Shown in pieces: positions 11,087-22,449 of a DNA stretch of 64,000 nt. Positions within the stretch are counted from its first letter, which is position 1; each line of letters begins with the position of its first letter. Source of the DNA: Delphinus delphis (Eukaryota > Chordata > Mammalia > Artiodactyla > Delphinidae); assembly GCF_949987515.2 (NCBI RefSeq), contig NC_082684.1:51612006-51676005 (forward strand). The letters are read 5' to 3'. Below the pieces are notes generated by a model. That model searched no databases and had not been told where the DNA came from. It saw only the letters and a list, made by a program, of their open reading frames with translations. A program made the position numbers and the translations under genes.

Positions 11087-11528
11087 TGAATTGTAGTTCC
11101 CACAATATACATTAAAGTCTTAACCCTCAGTACCTCAGAAAGTTACCTTTTTTGGACATAGGGTCATTGAAAATGTGATTAGTTAAGATGAGATCATATT
11201 GAATTAGGGTGGGCCCCCAATCAGTATGACTGTTGTTTTATATATAAAAAAAAGACCACATGAAGACAGAGAGATATATGGAGAACACCATGTGATGACA
11301 AAGGCAGAGATTGGAGTTATGTAGTTTCAAGCCAAGGAACACCAAAGACTGCTAGCAAACCACTAGAGGCAAGGAAGGATTCCCTATAGGTGTCAGAGGG
11401 GCCATGGCCCCATGGACATCTTGATTTCAGACTTATAGCTTTCAGAACTGTGAGATAATAAATTTCCATTGTTAAGCCACCTGGTTTTTGGTACTTTGTT
11501 ACGGCAGCCTTAGGAAACTGATATAATA
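11087..11528 (+). repeat. MLT1-type LTR (ERVL-MaLR), solo
   Basis: The MLT1 order is clear: 'ttaaccctcagtacctcag', 'gattagttaagatgag', 'attagggtgggccccc', 'agccaaggaacaccaaag', 'cttgatttcagacttatagc', 'gaactgtgagataataaatt' (polyadenylation signal), and an end of 'tacggcagccttagg'. No internal region is attached, so it is a solo LTR. It is a diverged, mammal-wide fossil with no coding content. Confidence 0.85.
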
Positions 11529-11844
11529 GGGATTCAATATTTTTATTAGATTAAATTATTTCCTCTTTGGAGAAATTGTTTCTCTATTTCCTTTGGTCAT
11601 TTAGCCCTATGAGAATTTGATAAGAGACTTGTAAACAATCCAGAAGAAAAATTTAATTATTAAATCTGAAACTCTTGAATTTGGAAAGGACCTTCCAAGG
11701 TCTCTGATTCAACTTTCTGTTTAATGCAGTGCTTCTCTCCATAACATAAGCTCTATCATGTTTCCTATCAGAGTACCTACAAAAATGAGCAATCACTACC
11801 TTACAGGGTAGTACCTTCCACTTAAAATAATTTTTCTTTCTATT

Positions 11845-12010
11845 TTAAAGTTGTGGTTAATAAATACAACATAAAATTTACTATATTAACCATTTTAAGT
11901 GTACAGTAGTGTTAAGTGTATTCACATTGTTGTAGAACCAATTTCAAAAAAGTTTGCAAGAACTTTTTTTTTCATCTTGCAAAACTGCAATTCTATACCT
12001 ATTAAACTCC
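11845..12010 (-). repeat. L1 3' UTR fragment, antisense
   Basis: The order 'taacataaaatttacta', 'aaccattttaagtgtacag', 'attcacattgttgt', 'catcttgcaaaactgcaatt' is the reversed 3' UTR of an old L1. It is flanked by unassigned sequence. Confidence 0.7.
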
Positions 12011-12639
12011 CTGTTTCCCATTTGAAAGCTTCTCTGAAGTTCTTTTTTCTAGTGTGTTCTAAAAGATAGAATTGTCTTCTTGCCTGCTAAGTAACTAATT
12101 CCACCCTTTGGAGTTGATCCAATTGGCATAATGCCTTTTTTGCATGAAAACCCTATAAATTATTATTTTGTTGTTGTTGCCAGTTGCCTTCCAGGAACTC
12201 ACAGTCAATAAAGTGTCCACATTTAACCAGGCAGCAAAGGCTTTTGACTTATGTCTAATATTCCTTCGAGTTTTGATCTTTTTGATCCATTTCCACAATG
12301 ATTACTCTGGTGTAAATCACTCACTTCTCTTCATGTCTTTCGATTTCCATAAATCTCAAACTTTCAAAATTATCATTTAGCTTAATATGGTTCCAGCATA
12401 GTATTTTAAACATATTTTTTGTATTACATTTCTTCTCTAGGACTTATACGCTAGTCCTCCATTTCCTATGTTAGTCAATCGATTTCATTAGGGCAATGTT
12501 CAAGGTCTTTTATGAATGCGCCATCCATACCTATCTAAATCATGTCTTGACTCCTCTCAGTAGGCCCCTCCTGCTGCCTGCTTCAATCCACAAAGTCTTA
12601 GGAGGTATAGTGTTTCCCAGCACCACCTTTCAAGACAGA
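12011..12639. other. Non-coding sequence, nothing recognised
   Basis: AT-rich. Two overlapping frames near 12095-12380 on opposite strands lack motifs. Confidence 0.4.
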
Positions 12640-12825
12640 AAGAACTGTGATTGAATTTTGTCTCTTCCAGGGATGTGATCTTGGCCAATATATTTAGCTT
12701 CCTGGAACTTAGGTTTTCCTCATCTGTAAAGTGGGGATAATAATAAAAGAATCTACCTTACAGGATTTTTGTGAGAATTAAATGAGAAACGGCAAGAAAA
12801 ATGCTTGGTAAAGCATTTCATAGTA
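12640..12825 (+). repeat. MIR element
   Basis: The sense-strand MIR core is readable: 'gatcttggccaatatattta', 'ttcctcatctgtaaagtggg', 'gataataataaaagaatcta', and 'gagaattaaatgagaaa'. It is diverged but continuous. Confidence 0.75.
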
Positions 12826-12899
12826 AAAAAAATCAATACATTGTGATGTTTTTATTCATGTTATTATTTCTGTATGTTTGACAAGATGACCATTTTGTG

Positions 12900-13045
12900 T
12901 GTATAAATCTTATTTCTCTGGTTAGAATTTAAGATTTTTAGAGGCAAGAACAAAGCATAAACGTCTTTTGAACTCTCCATTGCCATTGGTACAATGCTGT
13001 CCACATAGCATTAAATTAAAACCTGTATTTAATGAATACATGAAG
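12900..13045 (+). repeat. L2 3' end fragment
   Basis: 'gaatttaagatttttagaggcaagaac' followed by 'tacaatgctgtccacatagc' and 'ttaatgaatacatga' keeps the order of the L2 3' end (gagggcaggaac ... cagtgcctggcacatag ... aatgaatga). The match is diverged. Confidence 0.5.
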
Positions 13046-13819
13046 ATCGTTTTTCTTAAAATAAGGAGAGTTGGACCAAGAGATTTAATGGAAGGCTAGC
13101 AGGTACCATGTTTCAGAAATCATTCTCTTGTATCCTTATTATGATGTGTACATATCTATATTATAAAGAGGAACATTTTATGCCTCATTAGGGTGCTGTA
13201 GCACATTGAAGCTATTTTGATAACAATATGGTCAGGGCATCTGTGCAGCAGCTATAGGAAAGCTAATGATGGACATGTGTATTTGCCCACATGTCCTTCT
13301 TTGGTCAGCTGGGTAAATAATGAGAAACTTTTCAATAAGGTGAGGTTTTGAAAAAGTTCACTTTCTAGGTAACTGTGATATATGCTATAGAAAATGGTAT
13401 TAAACTCTTCCTTTGGAGCAAGAGGTCATGATGTTCTCGAAAGTATGTATTCTGGAATGTGTTGATCATTGCATCTTACTGTGTCATCACAAGAAGTTCT
13501 ACCTTAGCCACAGTCAATACCATCATTTAATATTTATGCAATATCATTTAAATATAATTATAATACAAAGCAAATTTTGCTTTGATACAGAAGTCAAGGT
13601 GGCATTATCAATATTCACATAAGGAGTACAAAGTCATTATTAATGACTATGAAACCTCCTTTTGAATTTCCTTAATATTTGCATACCATATTTTTGTTCA
13701 GCTAGAAGAGGGGAGTTTGTTTTATATTACCTAGGTTCTGTTTTCCTTCTGCTTTACACAGTTACCTTCATTGTTCATTATGTACTTTTCTTATCATAAT
13801 CCAACTTTTAAATGAATTC
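13046..13819. other. Non-coding sequence, nothing recognised
   Basis: AT-rich. The 69-codon frame at 13413-13622 has no recognisable content. Confidence 0.4.
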
Positions 13820-13940
13820 TTTAATTTAGCCAATATTTACCAAGTGCCTTCTACACACCAGACACTATGTGAGGAGTAGGGGAAATGCTGTTAAACAAAA
13901 GAGACATAATTACTGCCCTAAGGAACTTCCATAATTAATT
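13820..13940 (-). repeat. L2 3' end fragment, antisense
   Basis: 'ccaatatttaccaagtgcctt', 'acaccagacactatgtgagg', 'gctgttaaacaaaagagacat', 'tgccctaaggaacttcc' gives the reversed L2 tail (tttattgagcacctactatg ... ggagcttac). Confidence 0.6.
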
Positions 13941-14126
13941 ATTTACTTTCAACTAAAAAACAATTAGCAAATAAATAACGTAGGCTACATATAAGTGATG
14001 CAAAAAACAAACAGTTAAATCTAAAAAGTTTAACTAATTGGCATCATGTAACAGCCCCTATACTCAATATACCTATTAGAAATTTTGGTTCAAATCTACA
14101 AGACAAGTGAATTACAATGCATTTTT

Positions 14127-14454
14127 TTAAAATAAGTTTATTTATTTTTATTTTTGGCTGTGTTGGGTCTTTGTTGCTGTGTGCAGGCTTTATCTAGTTG
14201 CAGCGAGTGAGGGCTACTCTTCCTTGTGGTGCGCGGGCTTCTCATTGTTGTGGCTTCTCTTGTTGTGGAGCATGGGCTCTAGGCGCATAGGCTTCAGTAG
14301 TTGTGGCACGTGGGCTTCAGAGTGCAAGCTCAGTAGTTGTGGTACATGGGCTTAGTTGCTCCGTGGCATGTGGGATCTTCCCAGGCCAGGGATCGAACTC
14401 GTGTCCCCTGAATTGACAGGCGTATTCTTAACCACTGCACCACCAGGGAAGCCC
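14127..14454 (-). repeat. CHR-type SINE (long form)
   Basis: Antisense copy opening with the tail (tttatttttatttttggctg) and closing with 'caccagggaagccc'. The reversed B box region (gggatcgaactcg) is near 14390. A 14-bp flanking duplication with one mismatch (tacaatgcattttt 14113-14126, tacaatgtattttt 14455-14468) fixes both ends. It lies 30 bp from the DNA transposon at 14485. Frames at 14330-14679 on the minus strand derive from it. Confidence 0.93.
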
Positions 14455-14484
14455 TACAATGTATTTTTGTAGCAAAAGAGAGTA

Positions 14485-14855
14485 CAGTTGACCCTTGAAA
14501 CACACAGGGGTCAGGGTCTCTGACCCACAGTGCAGTTGAAAATCCACGTGTAACCTTTGACTTCCCCAAAACTTAACTACTGATAGCCTACTGTTGACAG
14601 GAAGCCTTATGGATAACATAGACAGTCGATTAACACATATTTTGTATGTTATATGTCTATCCACATACATTTTGTGCATTCACGACATACCTAACATTTT
14701 CTTAATTTTTTCCATATTTCTAGGCTACATGGTTCATCTGCAAGTTTTTTCAAATTGTCACAAATTTCCAAAAATTTTTCCAATGTATTTATTGAAAAAA
14801 TCCACATATAAGTGGACCAGCGCAGTTCAAACCCACGTTATTTAAGGGTCAACTG
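14485..14855. mobile_element. Tigger2/MER28-like non-autonomous DNA transposon (371 bp)
   Basis: Terminal inverted repeats: cagttgacccttgaaacaca at 14485 and 'taagggtcaactg' ending at 14855, with TA on both sides (14483-14484, 14856-14857). The interior includes 'cttaactactgatagcctac' and 'cgattaacacatattttgta'. No transposase remains. It is the opposite orientation to, and longer than, the 8772-8988 copy. The 83-codon frame at 14594-14845 is inside it. Confidence 0.88.
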
Positions 14856-14857
14856 TA

Positions 14858-17264
14858 ATTACTTTTATTATTTATCAGGAAAATTAAGGTACATTACTTG
14901 AGAATACTTCTACATTTTCAGAATGTTTTGGTTTATTTTTATTGAACTATGAATTATGCTTCAATGTCTGTGGTTTTATGAATTAAAACACATAAGGATT
15001 GCTGATTTAAAATGATTTTGTAGATATGAAAACATTATTCTTTCAGTGCCTCATCTTGTTTCTTTGCATTATTCTGATTCTCTTCCAAGGCCTGAAAAAT
15101 GCCTGTCCAGTAAATATTACCTTGTAAAGCCAGGTGTTCATTAAAAGTTGTGTAGAAGATAAGAGCTTTTTTCGGTAGTGATTCACAGTGTCAGCATTTT
15201 TCCCAGATGATAGCACATTATTTATAGAGCTAATTTTAATTAAGTGTAGATTTTTATCAAATGTAAATTGACTACTACATAATCAGATCTCCTAATGACT
15301 ATGTAAGAATTAGTTGCGAAATGACCTGTTTGTTTTCCCTGATAGGTAAATAATGAATGAAATTTTCTACATATTTTGGTTTACTCAGCATTTCAAAAAG
15401 AATTCTTTATTATATAACTAGTTTTCTAAACCCTAGTGGGGGTTGAGACTTGGCCTGCAGTGTGAAAATATACCCTTAAAATAAAAATAAAATTACGTTA
15501 GAATTCACTTTTCCATGGTGGGGTCTTCATATTTTAAATGGTGTTATATTTAGGGTAAGGTATTTCCTAGTGAATTTAGTGTAAACCTGGGAGGGAGAAA
15601 TGTTATAAAATTCAGTTTGTGGCTTTTCTAATTCTGCTTATTATAGGTTGCATAGAGTCTCTGGTGATATTACTTACAAACACAAATTACTATTTGTTGT
15701 GGTGTTGCAGAGAATTGTAAATAACCTTGGCTTTTTTTTCAATTTGTTTAGAGGTTCTTCCCCCTTCTCACCCCACCCCCCTACAAGATCATATTCCCTC
15801 TCCACTCTCAGATTGTTGATACTGTCAGAATCTCCCTAGAGATGATTCCTTGCTATATTATGGAATTAAATAATGTCCAATTCAATTTAATACAACATAA
15901 TTATGTGAAAAAAAATTTTTTAAAGAAGTTGATCAAAGCATACTTTAGAAACACATTGAGAATGTGATTTTGCAACTTCATATTTTATCAGGTGCTTTAG
16001 ATGCTAGATCTCCTTTCCAATCTTCCAGTGTATTGTACTATACTATGTAACCTGAAACTCCTGGGTTAAGGCTTATCTCACATATGATTATGATTTTGTC
16101 CAGCAGATTAGGCTTTCTTCCAACATTGTTTTCCTTCATACTAATAATAAGTTTGGTCACTTCTGTATGTAATGTAGGATTTTTTTATTGGGTAATATGC
16201 CCAGGAGATGGTCAGAAATTTTAGGTGCAAATATGAGATAGAGTTGTCCCTGGTGTAATATTTATGATACATCTGGCAATAGGGTATCATTATGTGACAA
16301 AAGACATAAAGAATAACCTCCAGTATGAAATATTTACGAACCTACTGGGGTAGATGGCCTATATTTTAGGCACTGGTATAAAAAGAAATATGTGATTAAA
16401 TTCATAAGAATGACAATACGAAATACTTTAATTCAGGGAAGACGTACAGGCCTTTGCTTATGGTATTTTCTCCTGACTGAGATATTCTCAATTTGTGTCC
16501 CTACCCATTCAAATTCTTCATATTTTCTTAGGAATCAACCACCCTATAAAAGTCTTTTCCTGCTCTTCCATCTCTCAATATACATTATACAGTCTTTTTG
16601 CTTATTATTGTTAAAAAATGTTGCAGAGAGGAAATATTGGGAAAAGCCTGTCATCATATTATTTTTTCTTAATGCACCATCATAAAGATTCACAGATGGT
16701 TCTCTACTGTTTTATATTAACTATATGCTTATCATCAATTATTTTGAATTTGGAGAAGTATAATAATTCTTTTCTTTTGACAATTTTGCCTTGAAAGATT
16801 TTGTAAATGCTCCTAATTTTTGGGATTGTTCTCATGAAGAATGCCTTTTGGAGTGGGGCAGTTTACAGACATGGTTATCTACTCTGTGTTGCCTGGATTG
16901 CTGAAGATGCTAAAATTTACACTGGACTGTCAGTTATATAGTAGACCCACATTCTCCTATGATGCTTCTACTTTGGGATTAAAAGGAGTTGACAATCATT
17001 TTTTATGTCCTTAAGTCTTTGGAAGCTAAATTATACAGTGTTCCTATGCTAAAGTCCTTTTAGTAGGAACCACAAACCTTTAAAAGAGCTCTAAACTATT
17101 TTAAATGTTCTCAATCTAAAATATTAAAGTGCATAAAGATGCATTCTTAAATAGTTAACTAGCTGGACTTGATTTGATGCAGAATGGGTATTGAATTATG
17201 AGAAACAACAATCAGCAAAATACAAAAGTCATAGTGTATAGATACCAAAAAAGTCAATTATTAG
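14858..17264. other. Long AT-rich non-coding interval, nothing recognised
   Basis: About 2.4 kb without a confident repeat or gene. The frames at 15648-15839 (63 codons) and 16392-16685 (97 codons) show no domain, and no splice-flanked exon can be argued. A C-rich run near 15770-15785 is the only compositional break. Confidence 0.45.
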
Positions 17265-17395
17265 CCCTACCCATTTTAGCTACTTGTGACATTGGGAAAG
17301 TCACTTAAACTCTGTAACTATTTCTGTCTTTGTAAATTAGGAGGCTTAAACTAATAACCCCTAACGTATTTTCATTCTACAATTATCAAATACCT
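17265..17395 (+). repeat. MIR fragment
   Basis: 'agctacttgtgacattggga', 'aagtcacttaaactctgtaa' and 'tgtctttgtaaattaggagg' follow the sense MIR core. Confidence 0.65.
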
Positions 17396-18189
17396 GCATT
17401 CTTTTGAGTGCTGTATATTTCTGTGAATGAAGTAGAAAATAATGAAATGATTACCTATTATATATCTACCATTACTAAGTGAAGACAGTTAAGCTAAGCC
17501 TCTGTAAGTCTTTAATAGGTTATTGATTCATGATTTTGAATATTATCTTCTAATGAAAAAATTCACTGAGGCGTGAAGCACAATGTGCACAGGACAGAGA
17601 ATGAGATTTCTGTCTCTTCATCTTAAACTTGTATGGACTTCACAAAGTCATTTATGTAGAACGCACTAGGCCATGCCTTCAGGAGGCCAGTACTCTTTTA
17701 CACTGTACTGAACTGAGAATCATATCAAGGACTCCAGTACTGATGGGCTCAAGAGAGTCACCTTTATTTCCTCAGGCTTTCTATTCTACCTTGTGCCCAT
17801 CTTATACAATTTATCGCCTTTGCCATGTATCATGCATATTTTTTGTATGTGCCAAACACTCTACTTCTTGGGGATGCAAACTAAGCTTTGATAATAATTT
17901 CCACCGTTTTAAAAATTGATTTAGCATATAGTCATTTAGTAAATGTTTTTAAATTAAATTCATCTGCTTTTATATATATGTCCCCCAAAGATTAGCTTGA
18001 CGACTTTTAGAGAAGCATCAGATTATCTGATCTGTGTTTGATCTGTGAGATCAAACCAGTTTCAGAATGACATTTCCAATAGAATATGTGGTCAGGCACA
18101 GATGGCTGGGATCACTAGAATGGTCTATGACTGCCCTCCATTCCAGCATTTCAGTTGAGAGGTGACCATAGACTGTGGCCTTGAGACTT
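17396..18189. other. Non-coding sequence, nothing recognised
   Basis: A 96-codon frame at 17629-17919 has no identifiable domain. No repeat is assigned. Confidence 0.4.
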
Positions 18190-18674
18190 GAATTTTTTTA
18201 ACTCTCATTCTTTTGTTTTTTATTGAAGTATAGTTGATTTACTATAGTTGATTTACTATATACTATAATTTACTAATTATATTAGTTTCAGGTATAGAAC
18301 ATAGTGACTGACTATTTTTAAGATTATATTCCATTTAAATTTATTATAAAATGGTGGCTGTATTTCCCTGTGCTGTGCAATATATTCTTGTTGCAAATTT
18401 ATTTTATACACAGTAGTTTGTATCTCTTAATCCCCTACCCCTATCTTGCCCCTCTCCCCTTCTCTCTCTCCACTGGAAACCACTAGTTTGTTCTCTGTAT
18501 CTATGTTTCTGTTTTGTTGTATCATTCATTTGCTTATTTTTTAGATTCCGTATATAAGTGATAACAGAGTATTTGACTTTCTGACTCATTTCACTAAGCA
18601 TAGTATCTTCTAAGTCCATCCATGTTTTTGCAAATGGCAGAATTTCATTATTTTTTATGGATGAATAATATTCC

Positions 18675-18676
<2 letters not shown>

Positions 18677-18719
<43 letters not shown>
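18677..18719. repeat. (TG)n microsatellite inside the L1
   Basis: About 21 uninterrupted TG units. It replaces the ORF2 text expected just before 'caatggaatattattcatcc' (minus reading), probably grown from a TATATG-like seed in ORF2. The tract also encodes the Thr-His run of the frame at 18404-18727. Confidence 0.97.
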
Positions 18720-18722
<3 letters not shown>

Positions 18723-20895
18723 CACATACCATAGTTTCTTTATCCCTTCATCTGTTGAAGAACACTTAGGTTGCTTCTATGTATTGGCTATTGTAAATAA
18801 TGCTTCTATGCACATTAGGCTGCACATTAGTGTTTTTGTTTTCCTTGGATGTATGCCCAGGAGTGGAATTGTTGGATTATATGATAGTTCTATTTTTAGT
18901 ATTTTGAGGAACCTACATACTGTTTTCCATAGTGGCTGATTTGACTTGTAGACATTCTGACAGGTGTGAGGTAATATCTCATTGAGGTTTTGATTTGATT
19001 TTCTCTGATGAATAGTGATGTAGAGCATCTTTTCATGTGCCTGTTGGCTATCTGTATATCTTCATTGGAAAAATGTCTGTTCAGGCCTTCTGCCCATCTT
19101 TTAAATGGGTTATTTTTCTTTTTAATATTGAATTGTATGAGCTATTTATATATTTTGAATATTAGCACCTTATCATCATATTGTTTGCAAATATTTTCTC
19201 CCATTCAGTAGTTACTCTTTTCATTTTGTTGATGATTTCCTTTGCTGTGCAAAAGGGTTTAAGTTTAATTAGGTTCCATTTGCTTAATTTTGCTGTTGTT
19301 TCTTTTGCCTTAGTAGACAGATTCAAAAAAATATTGCTATAATTTATGTCAAAGAGTATTCTGCCTATGTCCTATTTTAGGAGTTTTATGGTTTCAGGAC
19401 TCAAATTTAGATCTTTAATTCATTTTGAGTTTATTTTTGTATTTGATGTGAGGAAATGTTCTAATTTTATTGTTTTACATGTGGCTGTCCAGTTTTTCCA
19501 GCACCACTTGTTGAAGAGACTGTCTTTTCTCCATTGTATATTCCTGCCTCTTTTGTCATAGATTAATTGACTACAGGTGTGTGGGTTTACTTGTGGGTTC
19601 TCTATTCTGTTGCATTGATCTATGTGTCAGTTTTTGTGCCAGTACCATGATGTTTTGATTACTGTGGCTCTGTAGTACAATGTGAAGTCAGGGAGTGTGA
19701 TACCTCCAGCTTTGTTCTTTTCCCTCAACATTACTTTAGCAATTTGGGGTCTTCTGTTCATATAAATTTTAGGATTATTTGTTCTAGTTCTGTGAAAAAT
19801 ATCATGGGCATTTTGATAGGGATCACATTAATTTTGGGTAGTATGGACATTTTAACAATAGTAATTCTTACAGTCCAAGGGCATTGGATATCTTTCCATT
19901 TCTTTGTATCATCTTCAGTTTCCTTATCACAGTTTTATAGTTTTCAGAGTATAGGTCTTTCACCCCCTTGATTAAGTTTACTTCTAGATATTTTATTCTT
20001 TTTGCTGTGATTTTAAATGGGATTATTTTCTTGCTTTTTCTTTCTGATAGTTCATTATTAGAAAAGCAACAGATTTAAGTATATCCTGCAACTTTACTGA
20101 ATTCATTTATTAGTTCTAATAGTTTTTTGGTGGTGACTTTATGGTTTTCTATATATAAGATAATGTCATGTGAAAACAGTGACAGTTTTACTTCTTCCCT
20201 CCCAATTTAGATGTCTTTTATTTCTTTTTCTTGTCTATTACTGTGGCCAGAATGTCTAATACTATGTTAAATATAAGTGGTGAGTGTGGACATCTTTGTC
20301 TTTTTCCTGGTTTTAGAAGAAATGCTTTCAGCTTTTCACTGTAGAGTATGATGTTAGCTTTGAGTTTGTCATAAATAGCCTTTATTATGTTGAGACATGC
20401 TCCCTCTGTACCAACTTTGATGAAAGCTTTTTTATCATGAACGGATGTTGGATTTACTCACATGCTTTTTCTGCATCTACTGAGAAGATCATGTGATTTT
20501 TATTTTTCCTTTTGTTAATGTGGTGTATCACATTGATTGATTTATGGATATTGAACCATTGTTACATCCCTGGAATAAAACCCCACTTGATCATGGTATA
20601 TGCTCCTTTTTATATATTGTTGAATCTGGTTTGCTAATATTTTGTTGAGGATTTTTGCATAGTGGCCTGTAATTTTCTTTTTTTTTTTGGTAGTGTTTTT
20701 GTGTGGTTTTGGTATCTGGGTAATGCTGGCCTTGTAGAATGAATCCGGGATTGTTTTTCAATTTTTTGGAATAGTTTGAGACGAATAGGTGTTAATCTTC
20801 TTTATGTGTTTGGTAGAATTCCCCTCTGAAGCTATCTAGTTCTGGAATTTTGTTTGGTGGAAATTTTTTTAATACAAATTCAATTTTTTTCTTTT

Positions 20896-20898
<3 letters not shown>

Positions 20899-20926
<28 letters not shown>
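20899..20926. repeat. Poly(T) tract
   Basis: Near-pure run of about 28 T within the antisense L1 ORF2, between the 'tctggaattttgtttggtgg' and 'tcttcctgattcagtcttgg' segments. Confidence 0.9.
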
Positions 20927-20928
<2 letters not shown>

Positions 20929-22449
20929 ATTAATGATTGGTTCCTTCAGATTGTCTATTTCTTCCTGATTCAGTCTTGGAAGGTTGTACATGTTTAGGAA
21001 TTTGTCTATTTCTTCTAGGTTTTCCAATTTGTTGGCATGTAACTGTTCATAGTGTTTGCTTATATTTTTGTATCTCTGTCATATTGGTTGTTATTTCTCC
21101 TCTTTCATTTCTTATTTGGTTCCTCTCTCTTTTCTTCTTGATGAACCTGGCTAAATGTTTATCAGTTATTTATATTTTCAAACAACCAGCTCTTGGTTTC
21201 ATTGATCTTTTCTAGTGTTTTTTTTTTTTTTAATCTCTATTTCAATTATTTCTTCTCTGATCTTTATTATTACCTTCCTTCTGCTGACTTTGGGCTTTCC
21301 TTGTTCTTTTTCTAATTCATTTAGATGCTAGGTTAGGTTGTTTATTGGAGATTTTTCTGCAATAAACAACCTGTGAGGAAGGCCTGTATTGCTATAAACT
21401 TCCCTCTTAGAACTGCTTTTGCTGCATCCCATAGATTGTGGAAATTTGTGTTTCCACTTTTATTTGTCTCAAGGTATCTTCTGCTTTACTCTTTGATTTC
21501 TTCATTGATATATTGGATTTTTAGTAGTATGTTGTTTAGTCACCATGTGTTTGTGTTTTTCCCATTTTTTTCCTGTATTTATTACTAGTTTCATACCATT
21601 GTGGTCAGAAAAAATGCTTGATATAATTTCTGTCCTCTTAAATTTGTTCAGACTTGTTTTGTGCCAAGCATATTTTCTATCTTGGAAAATATTCCATGTG
21701 TACTTGAAAAGAAAGCATATTCTGTTTTTGGATGGAATGTCTAGTAGATATCTATTAATTTCAACTAGTCTAATGTGTCATGTAAGACCACTGTTTCCTT
21801 ATTGATTTTGTTTGGTCTGGATGATATGTCCATTGATGTAAGTGAGGTGTTAAAGTCCCCTAGTATTATTATCAATTTCTTCCTCTATGTCTGTTAATAT
21901 TTGCTTTATATAGTTAGGTGCTCCTGTATTGGTTGTATATATGTTAATGAGTGCTATATCCTCTTCTTGCATTGATCCCTTTATTGTGATATAATGCCCT
22001 TCTTTGTCTTCTGTTAAATATTTTGTTTTAAAGTACATTTTGTCTTATATGATTATTTCTGTCACAGCTTTCTTGTCATTTATATTTGCATGAAATATCT
22101 TTTTCCATCCCCTCTCTTTTAGTCAGTGTGTGTCTTTAGCTCTGAAGTGAGTCTCATAAGCGGCATATAGATTTTTATGGGTTTTATTTTTTCCATCCAA
22201 TCAGCCCCCCATGTCTTTTGATTGGAGCACTTAGTCCATTGACATTTAAAATAATTATAACTAGGCATGTACTTATTGCCATTTCTTGTTTTCAGATTGT
22301 TTTTATAGTTCTTTATTCTTCTTTTAGTTTCTTGTCTTGTGGTATAATGATTTTTTTTTTTAGTGGTAATCTTGTGTTTATTTCTGTCTAGTTTTTGCAT
22401 ACCACTTATGAATTCTTCTGTATCACCTTGTCTGATATTCATTTCTTCT

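Noticed and set aside
18404..18727. Thr-His repeat protein frame
   Set aside because: The repeat is the (TG)n microsatellite read in antisense. The rest is L1 ORF2 C-terminal text with disruptions.
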